From Actinophytocola sp. (GTDB taxonomy: Bacteria; Actinomycetota; Actinomycetes; Mycobacteriales; Pseudonocardiaceae): a stretch of DNA of 58,312 bases. Every line of letters starts with the position of its first letter. The first letter of the stretch is position 1. The notes under the pieces were generated by a model. It was not told the origin of the DNA. It ran no database searches and saw only the letters and a program-made list of their open reading frames with translations. The position numbers and the translations under genes were made by a program. This document shows, in pieces, positions 8,036 to 16,800 of the stretch. Location of the stretch: NCBI GenBank assembly GCA_009377475.1, contig WHTY01000019.1, positions 1-58,312 on the forward strand, in the 5' to 3' direction.

Positions 8036-9174
8036 GTCCGGTGCTACCGCTGGCGGGGTACGCCATCGGTGTGACAGCGGCGCGCCGCGCCGACGAGCTG
8101 GGCGCGCTGTTCGTTCGCAAGGGTGCGACCGTCCGATATGGACCGTCGATCCGCATCGTGCCGTTGTCCGACGACACCGAACTGCACGCGGCAACGCGGC
8201 GACTGCTCGACGCGCCGCTTGACGTCGCCGTGCTCACCACCGGCATCGGTTTCCGGGGGTGGCTGGAAGCCGCCGAAGGCTGGGGCGTCGGCGAGAACCT
8301 GTTGGCGAGACTGGGTTCGGCGCGGCTGCTCGCGCGCGGTCCGAAGGCGAAGGGCGCGGTGCGGGCCGCCGGGCTCGCGGAGTCGTTCTCCCCGCGGTCG
8401 GAGTCGAGCGCCGAGGTGCTGGATCACCTGCTCAGCGGGGGTGTGGACGGCCTGCGGATCGGAGTGCAGCTGCACGGTGAGCCGCTGCCGTACTTCGTGG
8501 AGTCGCTGCGGCACGCAGGCGCCGAGGTGATCGAGGTGCCGGTGTACCGGTGGGTGGGTCCTGCCGATCCCGGTCCACTCGATCGACTGATCGATGCGGT
8601 ACTCGATGGCGGTATTGACGCGTTGCCGTTCACCAGTGCGCCCGCCGTCGCGAGCCTGCTGGCGATAGCCAAACGCACGGGACGGCACGACGCGCTGGTC
8701 GAGGCGATGCGGCAGCGGGTGCTGGTCGCGGCGGTCGGGTCGATTACGGCGGGGCCGCTCGACGCCGTTGGGGTGCCGACGGTGCAGCCGGAACGGGCGC
8801 GGATCGGGGCGCTCGCCCGGGTGGTGGCGGAGGCGTTGGAGCAGCGCACCCCTCGCATGCGAGCGGTCGGACACCGCGTTGAGCTGCGCGGACAGGCCGT
8901 GTTGGTCGACGGCGAGCTGCGCGAGTTGGCCCCCGCGCCGATGGCGGTGCTGCGCGCGTTGGCGCACCGGCCCGGCGTCGTCGTCTCCCGCAAGGAGCTG
9001 ACCGGGTACCTGCCGAGCGGCGGGGAGGAGCACGCGGTGGAGACGGCGGTCGGGCGGCTGCGGTCCGCGCTCGGCGACAGCAAGCTGGTGCAGACCGTGG
9101 TCAAGCGCGGCTACCGGTTGCCCGTGGAAGAGGCCGACGTCGTGCCGTTCCCCCGAGCGGGTGGTGCGTCGTGA
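8032..9174 (+). CDS. Uroporphyrinogen-III synthase with C-terminal OmpR-type winged helix
   Basis: A 380-residue two-domain protein. Residues about 1-270 form a HemD-type uroporphyrinogen-III synthase domain (GYAIGVTAARRADEL, a RGPKAKGAVRAAG segment, and LPFTSAPAVASLL). Residues about 279-363 form a Trans_Reg_C winged helix (ELAPAPMAVLRALAH, VVSRKELTGYLP, VETAVGRLRSAL, VVKRGYRLP). A similar fusion is known next to nitrite reductase genes in actinobacteria (M. tuberculosis Rv0260c). It overlaps nirD by four bases and the chelatase gene by four bases. It could supply uroporphyrinogen III for siroheme, regulate the operon, or both; which activity survives cannot be read from the sequence. GTG at 8032 was chosen for the overlap; GTG at 8041 is an alternative. 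Confidence 0.88.
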   Translation: MSPVLPLAGYAIGVTAARRADELGALFVRKGATVRYGPSIRIVPLSDDTELHAATRRLLDAPLDVAVLTTGIGFRGWLEAAEGWGVGENLLARLGSARLLARGPKAKGAVRAAGLAESFSPRSESSAEVLDHLLSGGVDGLRIGVQLHGEPLPYFVESLRHAGAEVIEVPVYRWVGPADPGPLDRLIDAVLDGGIDALPFTSAPAVASLLAIAKRTGRHDALVEAMRQRVLVAAVGSITAGPLDAVGVPTVQPERARIGALARVVAEALEQRTPRMRAVGHRVELRGQAVLVDGELRELAPAPMAVLRALAHRPGVVVSRKELTGYLPSGGEEHAVETAVGRLRSALGDSKLVQTVVKRGYRLPVEEADVVPFPRAGGAS

Positions 9175-9860
9175 TCGTCCTCGCTGCGCACGGCACGCGC
9201 GATCCGACTGGCCCTGCGGTGATCGAAGCGCTGGCGGATGGCGTACGTCGCGCGATGCCAGGTGTTCCGGTGCGCGTTGCCTATGCCGACGTCCGTGCGC
9301 CCACAGTGGCCGACGTCCTTTCGCAGCATCGCGACGAACACGCCGTGGTGGTGCCCGCGTTCCTCGCCGCCGGGTACCACGTCCGGACGGACATCCCACA
9401 GCAGATCGCGGCGAGCGGACATCCCAGCGCGGTGCTCGCCGAGGCGTTCGGCCCCGCGCCGGAGCTGGTCGCGGTGCTGATCGAGCGGCTGGTGTCGGCG
9501 GGGTATCGGCCGGGCGACGGCGTCGTCTTGGCGGCGGCGGGGTCCAGTGACCACCGCGCGCTCGTCAACGTCCACGACGTGGCGTACGCCCTCGGCGTCC
9601 GACTCGGTGCGCCGGTGCGGGTCGGCTTCGCGGCGACGGCGCGTCCGTCGGTGTCCGATGCGGTGGCGGCGTTGCGCGCGGCGCGTCCTGGCGCGCGGGT
9701 CGCGGTGGCGTCCTGGCTGCTGGCGCCCGGCTTGTTCCAACGCAGACTCGATGACGCGGGGGCGGATGTCGCCGCCAACCCGCTCGGTGCGCACCCCCGC
9801 GTCATCGACCTCATCGCCCGCCGATATCAAGCAGCGGCCGGTGCCCTCCTAGCCGCGTAA
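9171..9860 (+). CDS. Sirohydrochlorin chelatase-like protein (CbiX/SirB family)
   Basis: A 229-residue protein beginning with the family motif AAHGTRD (His about 7) and containing PAFLAAGYHVRTDIP, the second metal-site histidine region. The length fits a two-lobe CbiX, in which the second half (AAAGSSDHRA onward) is a degenerate repeat of the first. It probably inserts ferrous iron into sirohydrochlorin to give siroheme, the NirB cofactor; insertion of cobalt or nickel cannot be excluded. The GTG at 9171 overlaps the hemD-like stop. It is the last gene of the narK-nirBD siroheme unit and faces a leftward gene whose stop is 40 bases away. Confidence 0.87.
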   Translation: MIVLAAHGTRDPTGPAVIEALADGVRRAMPGVPVRVAYADVRAPTVADVLSQHRDEHAVVVPAFLAAGYHVRTDIPQQIAASGHPSAVLAEAFGPAPELVAVLIERLVSAGYRPGDGVVLAAAGSSDHRALVNVHDVAYALGVRLGAPVRVGFAATARPSVSDAVAALRAARPGARVAVASWLLAPGLFQRRLDDAGADVAANPLGAHPRVIDLIARRYQAAAGALLAA

Positions 9861-9900
9861 CCGCGCCCGGCACGCCCGCCGTGTCCCCCGCTCGCCGCAC

Positions 9901-11037
9901 TCACGTCACCGACACCCGCACCTCCGGGAACCCCCGCGCCGCAGCCACCCGCGCCGCCTCGTCCTCCGTGGCGGCGCGGTCGGCGGGACGAAGCGGCAGC
10001 AGCGGGTCAATCGTGACGTCGAGACGTTTGCGACCAGCGGTTTTCGCGCGCCACGTCGCCACGATCTCTCCGCTCGCGAGCAGCACGCCGGGATTGCCGA
10101 GCACCCGCCACACCTGCTTGTGGTGCCCTTCGTCCGGCACCAGCGTCCGGCGATCGCGCGCCTGCAACAGCGGATCGGACGGTGGCAGCAGCCGCACGAC
10201 GTCCGGCTCCTGCGGATTCTCCAACGCGGCGACGTCCGACGCCGCGAGCCACGTCTGCCTGCCAGCGAAGTCCACCTCGACCAGCCCTTCGGGCCACATC
10301 TTGCCTGCGATCCGCTTCGTTGTGCCGATGAAGCCCGCCGTCTCCGCCGCTGTCGCGGGTCCGTGGACGTGCAGGTACCGCCGCGCGACCTCGGCGCACG
10401 CGGCCAATTCGGGCTCATCCGCCAGCAAGCCGCCACCCAACGGGGTGAGCGTCGCCGGGAAGATGTCTGGTTCCAGCCGCACGCCAGCCCGCAACGTCGT
10501 GAGCCGCATGACCTGCTCGTGGATGTGTGTCGCCTGGCACCCCCGGCACCAGCGCATCAGCCCCTCCGGCACGCGCGCGGTCACCCGCTCGCTCGCCGCG
10601 CCCTTGGTCATCGTCGCGTCGACAACGTCGTGCAGCGCCAACGCGGCCGTGCGCAGCGCTTCGGTCGGCGGTACGCCCGCCTTGGCGACATCGCCGCGTT
10701 GCCATGCGAGCCGCGCTTGCGCGTCGGCATCGTTCACCGGCACGAGCGACGCGGCCATGGCGGGTAGCTCGGCCGCGCGGTGCAGATGCGGCGCGCCCCG
10801 GTGCGTCCACGCCAACGTCACGTCCGCCGCGTCGAGCGTGTCCCGAAACCGCTCGCCGCTCAGCGCCACCGTGTCGATGTCCAACCGCGCCGCCAACGCC
10901 AGTCGCGCGGACCCGCGCTGGGCGTCCTGCACACCGAGGTCGAGCACCGCCAACGACGCGACGTCGCCGTGTGGTCGGTGCAACTCCTGCGCGGCGATCC
11001 GGTACGCCATCACCTGCGCGCGCTCGACGCTCAGCAT
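9901..11037 (-). CDS. Winged helix DNA-binding domain protein (HTH_42/AlkZ-like family)
   Basis: A 378-residue protein of the HTH_42 superfamily, recognised by the N-terminal RAQVMAYRIAAQELHRP-type segment, the central TLAWTHRGAPHLHR motif, and the C-terminal LLPPSDPLLQARDRR and GVLLASGEIVATWR blocks. The family includes AlkZ-type glycosylases that unhook interstrand crosslinks and YcaQ/AlkX, but most actinobacterial members are uncharacterised. A QxQ or QxD catalytic motif of AlkZ is not obvious, so I would not assign glycosylase activity. It lies seven bases downstream of the DUF3224 gene in a two-gene leftward operon. Confidence 0.8.
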   Translation of the reverse strand: MLSVERAQVMAYRIAAQELHRPHGDVASLAVLDLGVQDAQRGSARLALAARLDIDTVALSGERFRDTLDAADVTLAWTHRGAPHLHRAAELPAMAASLVPVNDADAQARLAWQRGDVAKAGVPPTEALRTAALALHDVVDATMTKGAASERVTARVPEGLMRWCRGCQATHIHEQVMRLTTLRAGVRLEPDIFPATLTPLGGGLLADEPELAACAEVARRYLHVHGPATAAETAGFIGTTKRIAGKMWPEGLVEVDFAGRQTWLAASDVAALENPQEPDVVRLLPPSDPLLQARDRRTLVPDEGHHKQVWRVLGNPGVLLASGEIVATWRAKTAGRKRLDVTIDPLLPLRPADRAATEDEAARVAAARGFPEVRVSVT

Positions 11038-11044
11038 GCCCGCA

Positions 11045-11449
11045 TCAGTGCCCTGCCAACTCGTAGTCGAACGTGTAGTTCATCGTCTCCGACGCGCCGG
11101 AGATCGTGCCGCGCCCGGACAGGCCAGCCAGCTCGCCGGTGCCGGACCCAGACAACACCTCCCACGTGCCGGTGACGCCGTGTTCGTCGAACCCGACGTC
11201 ATGCTTGATCACGAACGTGCCGCTGCGGCCGTCGACGCTGCCCGCGATCCGCTCCAGCCCCGGCGACGTCGTCCCGACACTGTCCGCTTTCTCACCGGGG
11301 TAGTACAGCAGGTAGTCACACGACGAGGTGCCTTCGATGGCACCGGAATAGGTGAACGTCGCGTGCGCGTGGGCGTAGCGAGGCGCGCCGTCGTCGCCGC
11401 TGACGACGTCTTCCTGCCAGGACTGCATGATGAAGATGTTCTCGGTCAT
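11045..11449 (-). CDS. DUF3224 domain protein
   Basis: A 134-residue single-domain protein with the DUF3224 beta-barrel-like pattern (ATFTYSGAIEGTSSCDYLLYY, then GRSGTFVIKHDVGFD, GTWEVLSGSGTGELAGL, GRGTISG). The family function is unknown; the fold resembles small lipocalin-like barrels. It is the first gene of a leftward pair and is divergent from a WYL-domain regulator. Regulators of this type often control the gene transcribed away from them, so this gene is the probable target. The 60 bases between the two starts hold the shared promoter region but no obvious long palindrome. Confidence 0.82.
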   Translation of the reverse strand: MTENIFIMQSWQEDVVSGDDGAPRYAHAHATFTYSGAIEGTSSCDYLLYYPGEKADSVGTTSPGLERIAGSVDGRSGTFVIKHDVGFDEHGVTGTWEVLSGSGTGELAGLSGRGTISGASETMNYTFDYELAGH

Positions 11450-11509
11450 GCCGCCATCCTCGACGCATTACCTGACAGCTTCTGGCAAGTTTTCTGCGAC
11501 AATCGAAAT

Positions 11510-12481
11510 GTGCGCGCGAGCAGGCTGCTGTCGGTGTTGCTGCTGTTGCAGAACCGGGGCCGGATGACGGCCGAGCAATTGGCCGCCGAACTGGAGGTGT
11601 CGGTGCGCACCGTGTACCGGGACATCGACGCGCTGTCGGCGGCGGGCATTCCGGTGTACGCCGATCGCGGGCGTGCCGGTGGCTACCAACTCCTCAACGG
11701 CTTCCGTACCCGGCTCACGGGACTGACTGAACCCGAAGCGCAGGCCCTCGCGCTGGCCGGGTTGCCCGAGGCCGCTGCCGAGCTCGGACTCGGGGCCGTG
11801 CTCGCTGCCGCGCAGCGGAAGGTGACCGCCGCGCTGCCCGCTGAGCTGCGAGAACGTGCGGACGCCGTGGCGCAGCGGTTCCACCTCGACGTGCCCGGCT
11901 GGTTCCGCGACGTGGAGCACCCCGACCACCTCCCGGCGCTGGCCGACGCGGTGTGGCGGGACCGCAGAATCGTCGTCCGCTACCGCAAATGGGGCAACGA
12001 AGACGTCGAGCGCGCGCTCGATCCGCTCGGCCTGATCTTCAAGGCAGGCAGGTGGTACCTCGCGGGGAGGCACCCGTCCGGCCGTGTCGCGACCTACCGC
12101 GTCGCCCGGATCAGCGACCTCACCGATACGGGTGAGCACTTCGAACGGCCGACCGACTTCGACATCGCGGCGTACTGGCGCGACTGGTCGCGGGACTTCG
12201 AACGCCGGATGCATCCCAGGGTCGCGAGGCTGCGGATGTCGCCACTCGCACGTTCGGTCGCGCCGTTCTACCTCGGCGCGATCGGTGCGACCGCCGTGCG
12301 GGACGCGACCGCGCCGGTGGACGCCGACGGGTGGCAGGTGGTGGAACTGCCGGTGGAGGCGGGTGCACCCGCGCTGGGGGAGTTGTTGCGGTTCGGACCG
12401 AACGTGGAAGTCTTGGAACCCGCCGACCTGCGGCGCGAGGTCGCCGACGCGATCAGGACGATGGGTGCGATCTATGACTGA
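11510..12481 (+). CDS. YafY-type HTH/WYL domain transcriptional regulator
   Basis: A 323-residue regulator with an N-terminal winged helix (about 1-60: LLSVLLLLQNRGRMTAEQLA, SVRTVYRDIDALSAAGIPV) and a WYL domain (about 140-205, with LGLIFKAGRWYLAGRHP) followed by a C-terminal WCX-like extension. The WYL domain senses an unknown ligand. The open frame extends far upstream, but that part is antisense to two real genes. The GTG at 11510 is the natural start because it begins at the helix-turn-helix and lies 60 bases from the divergent DUF3224 gene. It overlaps the following hemD-like gene by eight bases, an unexpected partner for this type of regulator. Confidence 0.88.
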   Translation: MRASRLLSVLLLLQNRGRMTAEQLAAELEVSVRTVYRDIDALSAAGIPVYADRGRAGGYQLLNGFRTRLTGLTEPEAQALALAGLPEAAAELGLGAVLAAAQRKVTAALPAELRERADAVAQRFHLDVPGWFRDVEHPDHLPALADAVWRDRRIVVRYRKWGNEDVERALDPLGLIFKAGRWYLAGRHPSGRVATYRVARISDLTDTGEHFERPTDFDIAAYWRDWSRDFERRMHPRVARLRMSPLARSVAPFYLGAIGATAVRDATAPVDADGWQVVELPVEAGAPALGELLRFGPNVEVLEPADLRREVADAIRTMGAIYD

Positions 12482-13307
12482 CCAGCAGAACCCGCTCGTG
12501 GGTTACACCGTCGGGGTGACGGCGGAACGGCGCGCGGACGACTTCATCACCGCGCTGGAACGTCGGGGCGCCACCGTCCGGCACGCCCCGACGATCCGCA
12601 TCGTCCCGCTCGTGGACGACGACCAGCTCCGCGCCGCCACCGACGCCGTGCTCGCCGAGCCGATCGACCTCGCCGTGATGACGACCGGCCAGGGCTTTCG
12701 CGGCTGGGTGGCCGCAGCGCGCGAGTGGGGCGTTGGCGATGCGCTGCTGCGCCGGTTCGACGCGGCACGGCTCGTCGTGCGCGGGCCGAAGGCGAAGGGA
12801 GCCGTGCGAGGCGATGGGCTGACCGAGGAATGGTCCGCGCCGGCGGAAACCAACGCCGAGGTGCTCGACTACCTGTTGGAACGCGGCGTCGCCGGGCTGC
12901 GGATCGCGGTGCAACTCCACGGTGCGCCGCTGCCGGAGTTCGTCGGCGCGCTGACCGACGCCGGGGCGTCGGTGGTCGAGTCCCAGCCGTACCGGTGGTT
13001 GCCGCCGCTCGACGTCGATGCCGTCATCCGGCTGGTCGATGACGCCATCGCCGGGGACGTCGACGCGCTGGCGTTCACCAGCGCGCCCGCTGCCGCCAAC
13101 CTGCTCGTTCTGGCGCGGGAGCACGGCCGCGACGAGCCGTTGCTGGCGGCGATGCGGGAGCGCGTGCTGTGCGCGTGCGTGGGCCCGGTGACCGCCGCAC
13201 CGCTGGTCGAGCGAGACGTGCCGGTGGCCCAGCCGGAGCGGCAACGTCTCGGCGCGCTGGTCAAGTTGATCGCGGCCGAGCTGCCCGCGCGCAAGCAGGT
13301 CAGCTGA
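12474..13307 (+). CDS. Second uroporphyrinogen-III synthase homologue, no regulatory domain
   Basis: A 277-residue paralogue of the HemD domain encoded at 8032. The two share the layout GYTVGVTAERRADDF / GYAIGVTAARRADEL, the RGPKAKGAVR segment and the FTSAPAAANLL block. This copy stops after the synthase domain and lacks the winged helix. HemD cyclises hydroxymethylbilane to uroporphyrinogen III for heme, siroheme and cobalamin. The ATG at 12474 overlaps the WYL regulator stop by eight bases. Having two related copies within 5 kb, one fused to a DNA-binding domain and one coupled to a regulator, suggests pathway-specific use, but the canonical hemD of the heme cluster may lie elsewhere. Confidence 0.85.
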   Translation: MTDQQNPLVGYTVGVTAERRADDFITALERRGATVRHAPTIRIVPLVDDDQLRAATDAVLAEPIDLAVMTTGQGFRGWVAAAREWGVGDALLRRFDAARLVVRGPKAKGAVRGDGLTEEWSAPAETNAEVLDYLLERGVAGLRIAVQLHGAPLPEFVGALTDAGASVVESQPYRWLPPLDVDAVIRLVDDAIAGDVDALAFTSAPAAANLLVLAREHGRDEPLLAAMRERVLCACVGPVTAAPLVERDVPVAQPERQRLGALVKLIAAELPARKQVS

Positions 13308-13399
13308 CGCTTACTCGTCAGTAACGCCTTGCCGGAACGTCTCCCCGCTTTCACCGGCGTCCCGACGAGGTCCTGCGCGCCCCCAGCGCACCGAGGCGT

Positions 13400-13726
13400 T
13401 CACCCGCGCTCCGGTCGCCATCGGTATCGCGTGAGGTCCACGCGCCCGTTCCGCGACATCACCCCCTCTGCCAGCAGTCGCGCGCACTGCTCCTCTCGCA
13501 GATGCTTGGCGGGGGTGCCGTCCGCGCGCAGCACCCGATGCCACGGCAGGTCGTGGCCGTCCTCACCGAGCACCCTGCCCACCAGCCTCGGCGTCGACGC
13601 TCCAGCCAGCGCCGCGATGTCGCCGTAGGTCGCCACCGACCCCTCGGTTATCGCCGCGACCGTGTCCCGCACCCGCTCGTGCAGTTCCTCGTCCACGTCG
13701 GACACCGTAGCGAGCACCACCGACAT
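13400..13726 (-). CDS. Alkyltransferase-like protein (ATL), MGMT family without catalytic Cys
   Basis: A protein of about 108 residues with the MGMT C-terminal DNA-binding fold: GSVATYGDIAALAGAS (helix-turn-helix start), ASTPRLVGRVL, then PWHRVLRADG. In active O6-methylguanine methyltransferases this last motif is PCHRV; here Cys is replaced by Trp, the hallmark of ATL proteins, which bind O6-alkylguanine and recruit nucleotide excision repair without transferring the alkyl group. It is divergent from the AdnAB helicase-nuclease genes, the same neighbourhood as M. tuberculosis Rv3204. The start is uncertain: ATG at 13726 is chosen, GTG at 13705 and a farther upstream start are possible. Confidence 0.85.
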   Translation of the reverse strand: MSVVLATVSDVDEELHERVRDTVAAITEGSVATYGDIAALAGASTPRLVGRVLGEDGHDLPWHRVLRADGTPAKHLREEQCARLLAEGVMSRNGRVDLTRYRWRPERG

Positions 13727-13822
13727 CCCACGAAGGGCAAGCAGGACAACCGGCACGTTCGCTCTTGCCGGTCAGGCTTGGGTTCGGCCGGACGAGTATC
13801 TACCGGCACAGACGGCGAGGCG

Positions 13823-13839
13823 CCGACACGCGGTGTCGG
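13823..13839. promoter_or_regulatory. 17-bp palindrome in the ATL/adnA divergent promoter region
   Basis: CCGACAC, centre GCG, GTGTCGG: perfect 7-bp arms, 24 bases upstream of the adnA ATG. It could be a repressor operator shared by the two divergent repair genes. It does not match the actinobacterial LexA box. A -10-like CATAAA (13853-13858) lies only four bases before the ATG, compatible with a leaderless adnA transcript. Confidence 0.35.
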
Positions 13840-13862
13840 GGCGGCGTGGTTGCATAAAAGCC

Positions 13863-16800
13863 ATGAGTCGGAATGCGGAACGCCGCGGGCCGAGGCTGGT
13901 CCGTGACCCCGTCATGCCCGGCGAACCGAGACAGTGGCCGCAGGCCGTGCGGCCGGTGCTCGATGGCGACACCGGGTTCGTGCGGGTGCTCGGCGGTCCA
14001 GGTAGCGGCAAGACGATGTTGCTGGCCGAGACGGCGGCCCGCCGCATCCTCAGTGGCGCCGACCCGGAGCAGGTGCTGGTACTGACCGCGTCCCGGCACG
14101 CGGCTGACGCGTTGCGCGCCGAGATCACGCGACTGCTGACGGGCGGACCCGAGACCGATGCGCCGCGCACGGTCCGCGAACCACTCGTGCGAACGGTCCA
14201 CTCGTACGCCTTTGGGGTGCTGCGGGTGCAGGCCACCGACCAGGGCTTGCCGCCGCCTCGGCTGCTCTCCGGCCCGGAACAAGACGCCGTGGTCCGGGAA
14301 CTGCTGTTGGGCGACGTCGAGGAGATCGATGCCGAGTACTGGCCCGGGGCGCTGCGGCCCGCGCTGACCGTGCCCGGCTTCGCGGAAGAGCTGCGTGACC
14401 TGTTGCTGCGCGCGGCCGAGCGTGGGCTTGGCCCGGAGGACCTGACGCGGCTCGGCAGGCAGCGCGGCCGGCAGGAATGGGTGGCGGCAGGCACGTTCTG
14501 GAAGCAGTACGAGCAGGTCACGCTGTTGCAGGGTGCGGGAGGCGGGTCGCTGGCCATGCCCGCCGCCGAGGCGTTGGACGCCGCGGAGTTGGTTTCCTCG
14601 GCGTTGCTCTCGCTGCACGGCGACGACGACCTGCTGAAACGCGAGCGGGGTCGAATCCGGCACCTGCTCGTTGACGACGGCCAGCACCTCGATCCGCTGC
14701 AGTGGCGGTTGCTGCGGCTCGTCGGCGATGGCGCGGAGCAGTTCCTGCTGGTGGGTGACCCCGAGCAGGCGGTTTTCTCGTTTCGGGGCGCCGACCCGCG
14801 CGTGCTGGGCGACGCGGACGTCGACGGCCAGCGCACGGTCGTGCTGGACACCGGGCACCGCATGGGCGCGGACGTCGCGCGCGCCGCATCGCGGGTCGCG
14901 GCGGGGATGCCCGGACCAAGGCAGACAGACGTCAGCCCGGCGGGTGACGCCACCGTGGTGGTGCGCAAGTTCGTCACCGCGTCGGTCGAGGCGGGCTGGA
15001 TCGCCGACCGGTTGCGGCGCGCCCACCTCATCGACGGCGTGCCGTGGTCGGAGATGGCGATCGTGGTGCGCTCGGCCGGTCGCACGTTCCCGGTGCTGCA
15101 ACGGGCGTTGCGTGCGGCGGGCGTGCCCATTGCCGCAGCGGCGGACGAACTGCCGCTGGCGCGCAACCCTGCGGTCCGGCCGCTGCTCGCGGCGTTGCGG
15201 GTCGCCGCCAATCCACACCTGATGGACGCGCGGCTGGCCGAGGAACTGCTGTCGTCGCCGCTCGGTGGGGCCGACCCGTTCGCGTTGCGGCGGCTGCGGC
15301 GTGGACTGCGCAGGCTCGACCAGGCGTCCGGCGGTCAACGGCAGAGCGACGAACTGCTGGTCGAGGCGCTACAGTCCGGCGATCCGCTCACCGGACTCGC
15401 GGACTCCGAAGCCGCTCCGCTGCGCCGCATCAGCGACGTGCTCGCGGCGGGCAGGAAGGCGATCAAGCGCAACGCCGGTGTCGAGCAGGTGCTGTGGGAG
15501 TTGTGGCGCGCCAGCGGGCTGCAGCGCCGGTGGCTGGCGTTGTCCGAACGCGGCGGTTCGCTCGGCAGGCAGGCCGATGCCGACCTCGACGCCGTCGTCG
15601 CCCTGTTCCACGCCGCTGGCTCCTATGTGGACCGACTGCCGCAGGCCGGGGTCGGCGGGTTCGCGGAGTATCTGCTGTCGCAACGGATCGTGGGCGACAG
15701 CCTCGCCCCGACCGCTGCCCGGTCGGACGGTGTCGAGCTGGTGACGGCGCATGGTGCGGCCGGTCGCGAGTGGACGGTGGTGGCGATCGCCAGTGTGCAG
15801 GAGGGCAGTTGGCCCGACCTGCGGCCGCGTGGCTCGCTCCTCGGTGTGGAACGGCTGGTCGACATCGTGTCCGGGGTGGAGGCGAACGAGGTCTCGGCGA
15901 TTGCGCCGCTGCTTGCGGAGGAACGGCGGCTGTTCTACCTCGCGGTGAGCCGTGCGCGTGGTCGTCTGCTGGTGAGCGCGGTCGAGGGGGAGGACGAGCA
16001 GCCGTCGCGGTTCATCGAGGAGCTTGCCGATGTCGCGGGCGAGAACGACGACGATGCTCGCCGCATTCCCGCGCAGCAGGAGCCGGAACGGCCGTTGGTG
16101 CTGTCGCGGCTGGTCGGTGACTTGCGCGCCGCTGTCTGTTACGCCTCCGCCGATCCGGAACGTCGTCGCCGTGCCGCGCGACAGCTCGCGCGGCTGGCCG
16201 AGGCTGGTGTGCCTGGCGCGCACCCCGACTCCTGGTACGGCCTTGTCGACGTCTCCAGCGATGCGCCGCTGCTCGGTGGCGACGAGCAGATCTCGGTGTC
16301 CCCGTCCACAGTGGATCTGTTGCGGCGGTGTCCGTTGCGGTGGCTGCTGGAACGTAACGGCGGCACTGACCCGCCGCAGCTTGCCGCCATCGCGGGGACG
16401 GTCATCCACGCGCTCGCGCAGTCCGCTGCGGAGGGCGCGACAAGGGAGGAGCTGACGGGGGCACTGGACGTCGCGCTGAAACAGATCGACGTCGGCGCGC
16501 CGTGGTACACCCGCAGCGAACGGCGTCGGATGAGTGCGATGGTGGAGGCCTTCCTGACGTGGCTCACCACCAGTAGGGGCGAGCTGGGTGTTGAGCGCGA
16601 CATCGACGTCGAACTCCCGGTCGGCGAGCGGCGCGTCCGGTTGCGCGGCCGGATCGACCGGCTCGAGGCCGACCGCGACGGCAGGCTGGTGATCGTCGAC
16701 GTCAAGACCAGCAAGAAAGCCGTCACCAAGGCAGAGGCGGCCGAACACCCGCAGCTCGCGACGTACCAGCTCGCCGTGTGGCTCGGCGCGGCGGGCGCGG

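Noticed and set aside
9881..11509. Long rightward open frame continuous with the WYL regulator, giving an apparent 866-residue protein
   Set aside because: The first 543 codons are antisense to the winged-helix and DUF3224 genes and have no recognisable protein features; the regulator proper begins at its helix-turn-helix (GTG 11510).
13400..13726. Calling the MGMT-like protein an active O6-alkylguanine methyltransferase
   Set aside because: The catalytic Cys is replaced by Trp (PWHRV).
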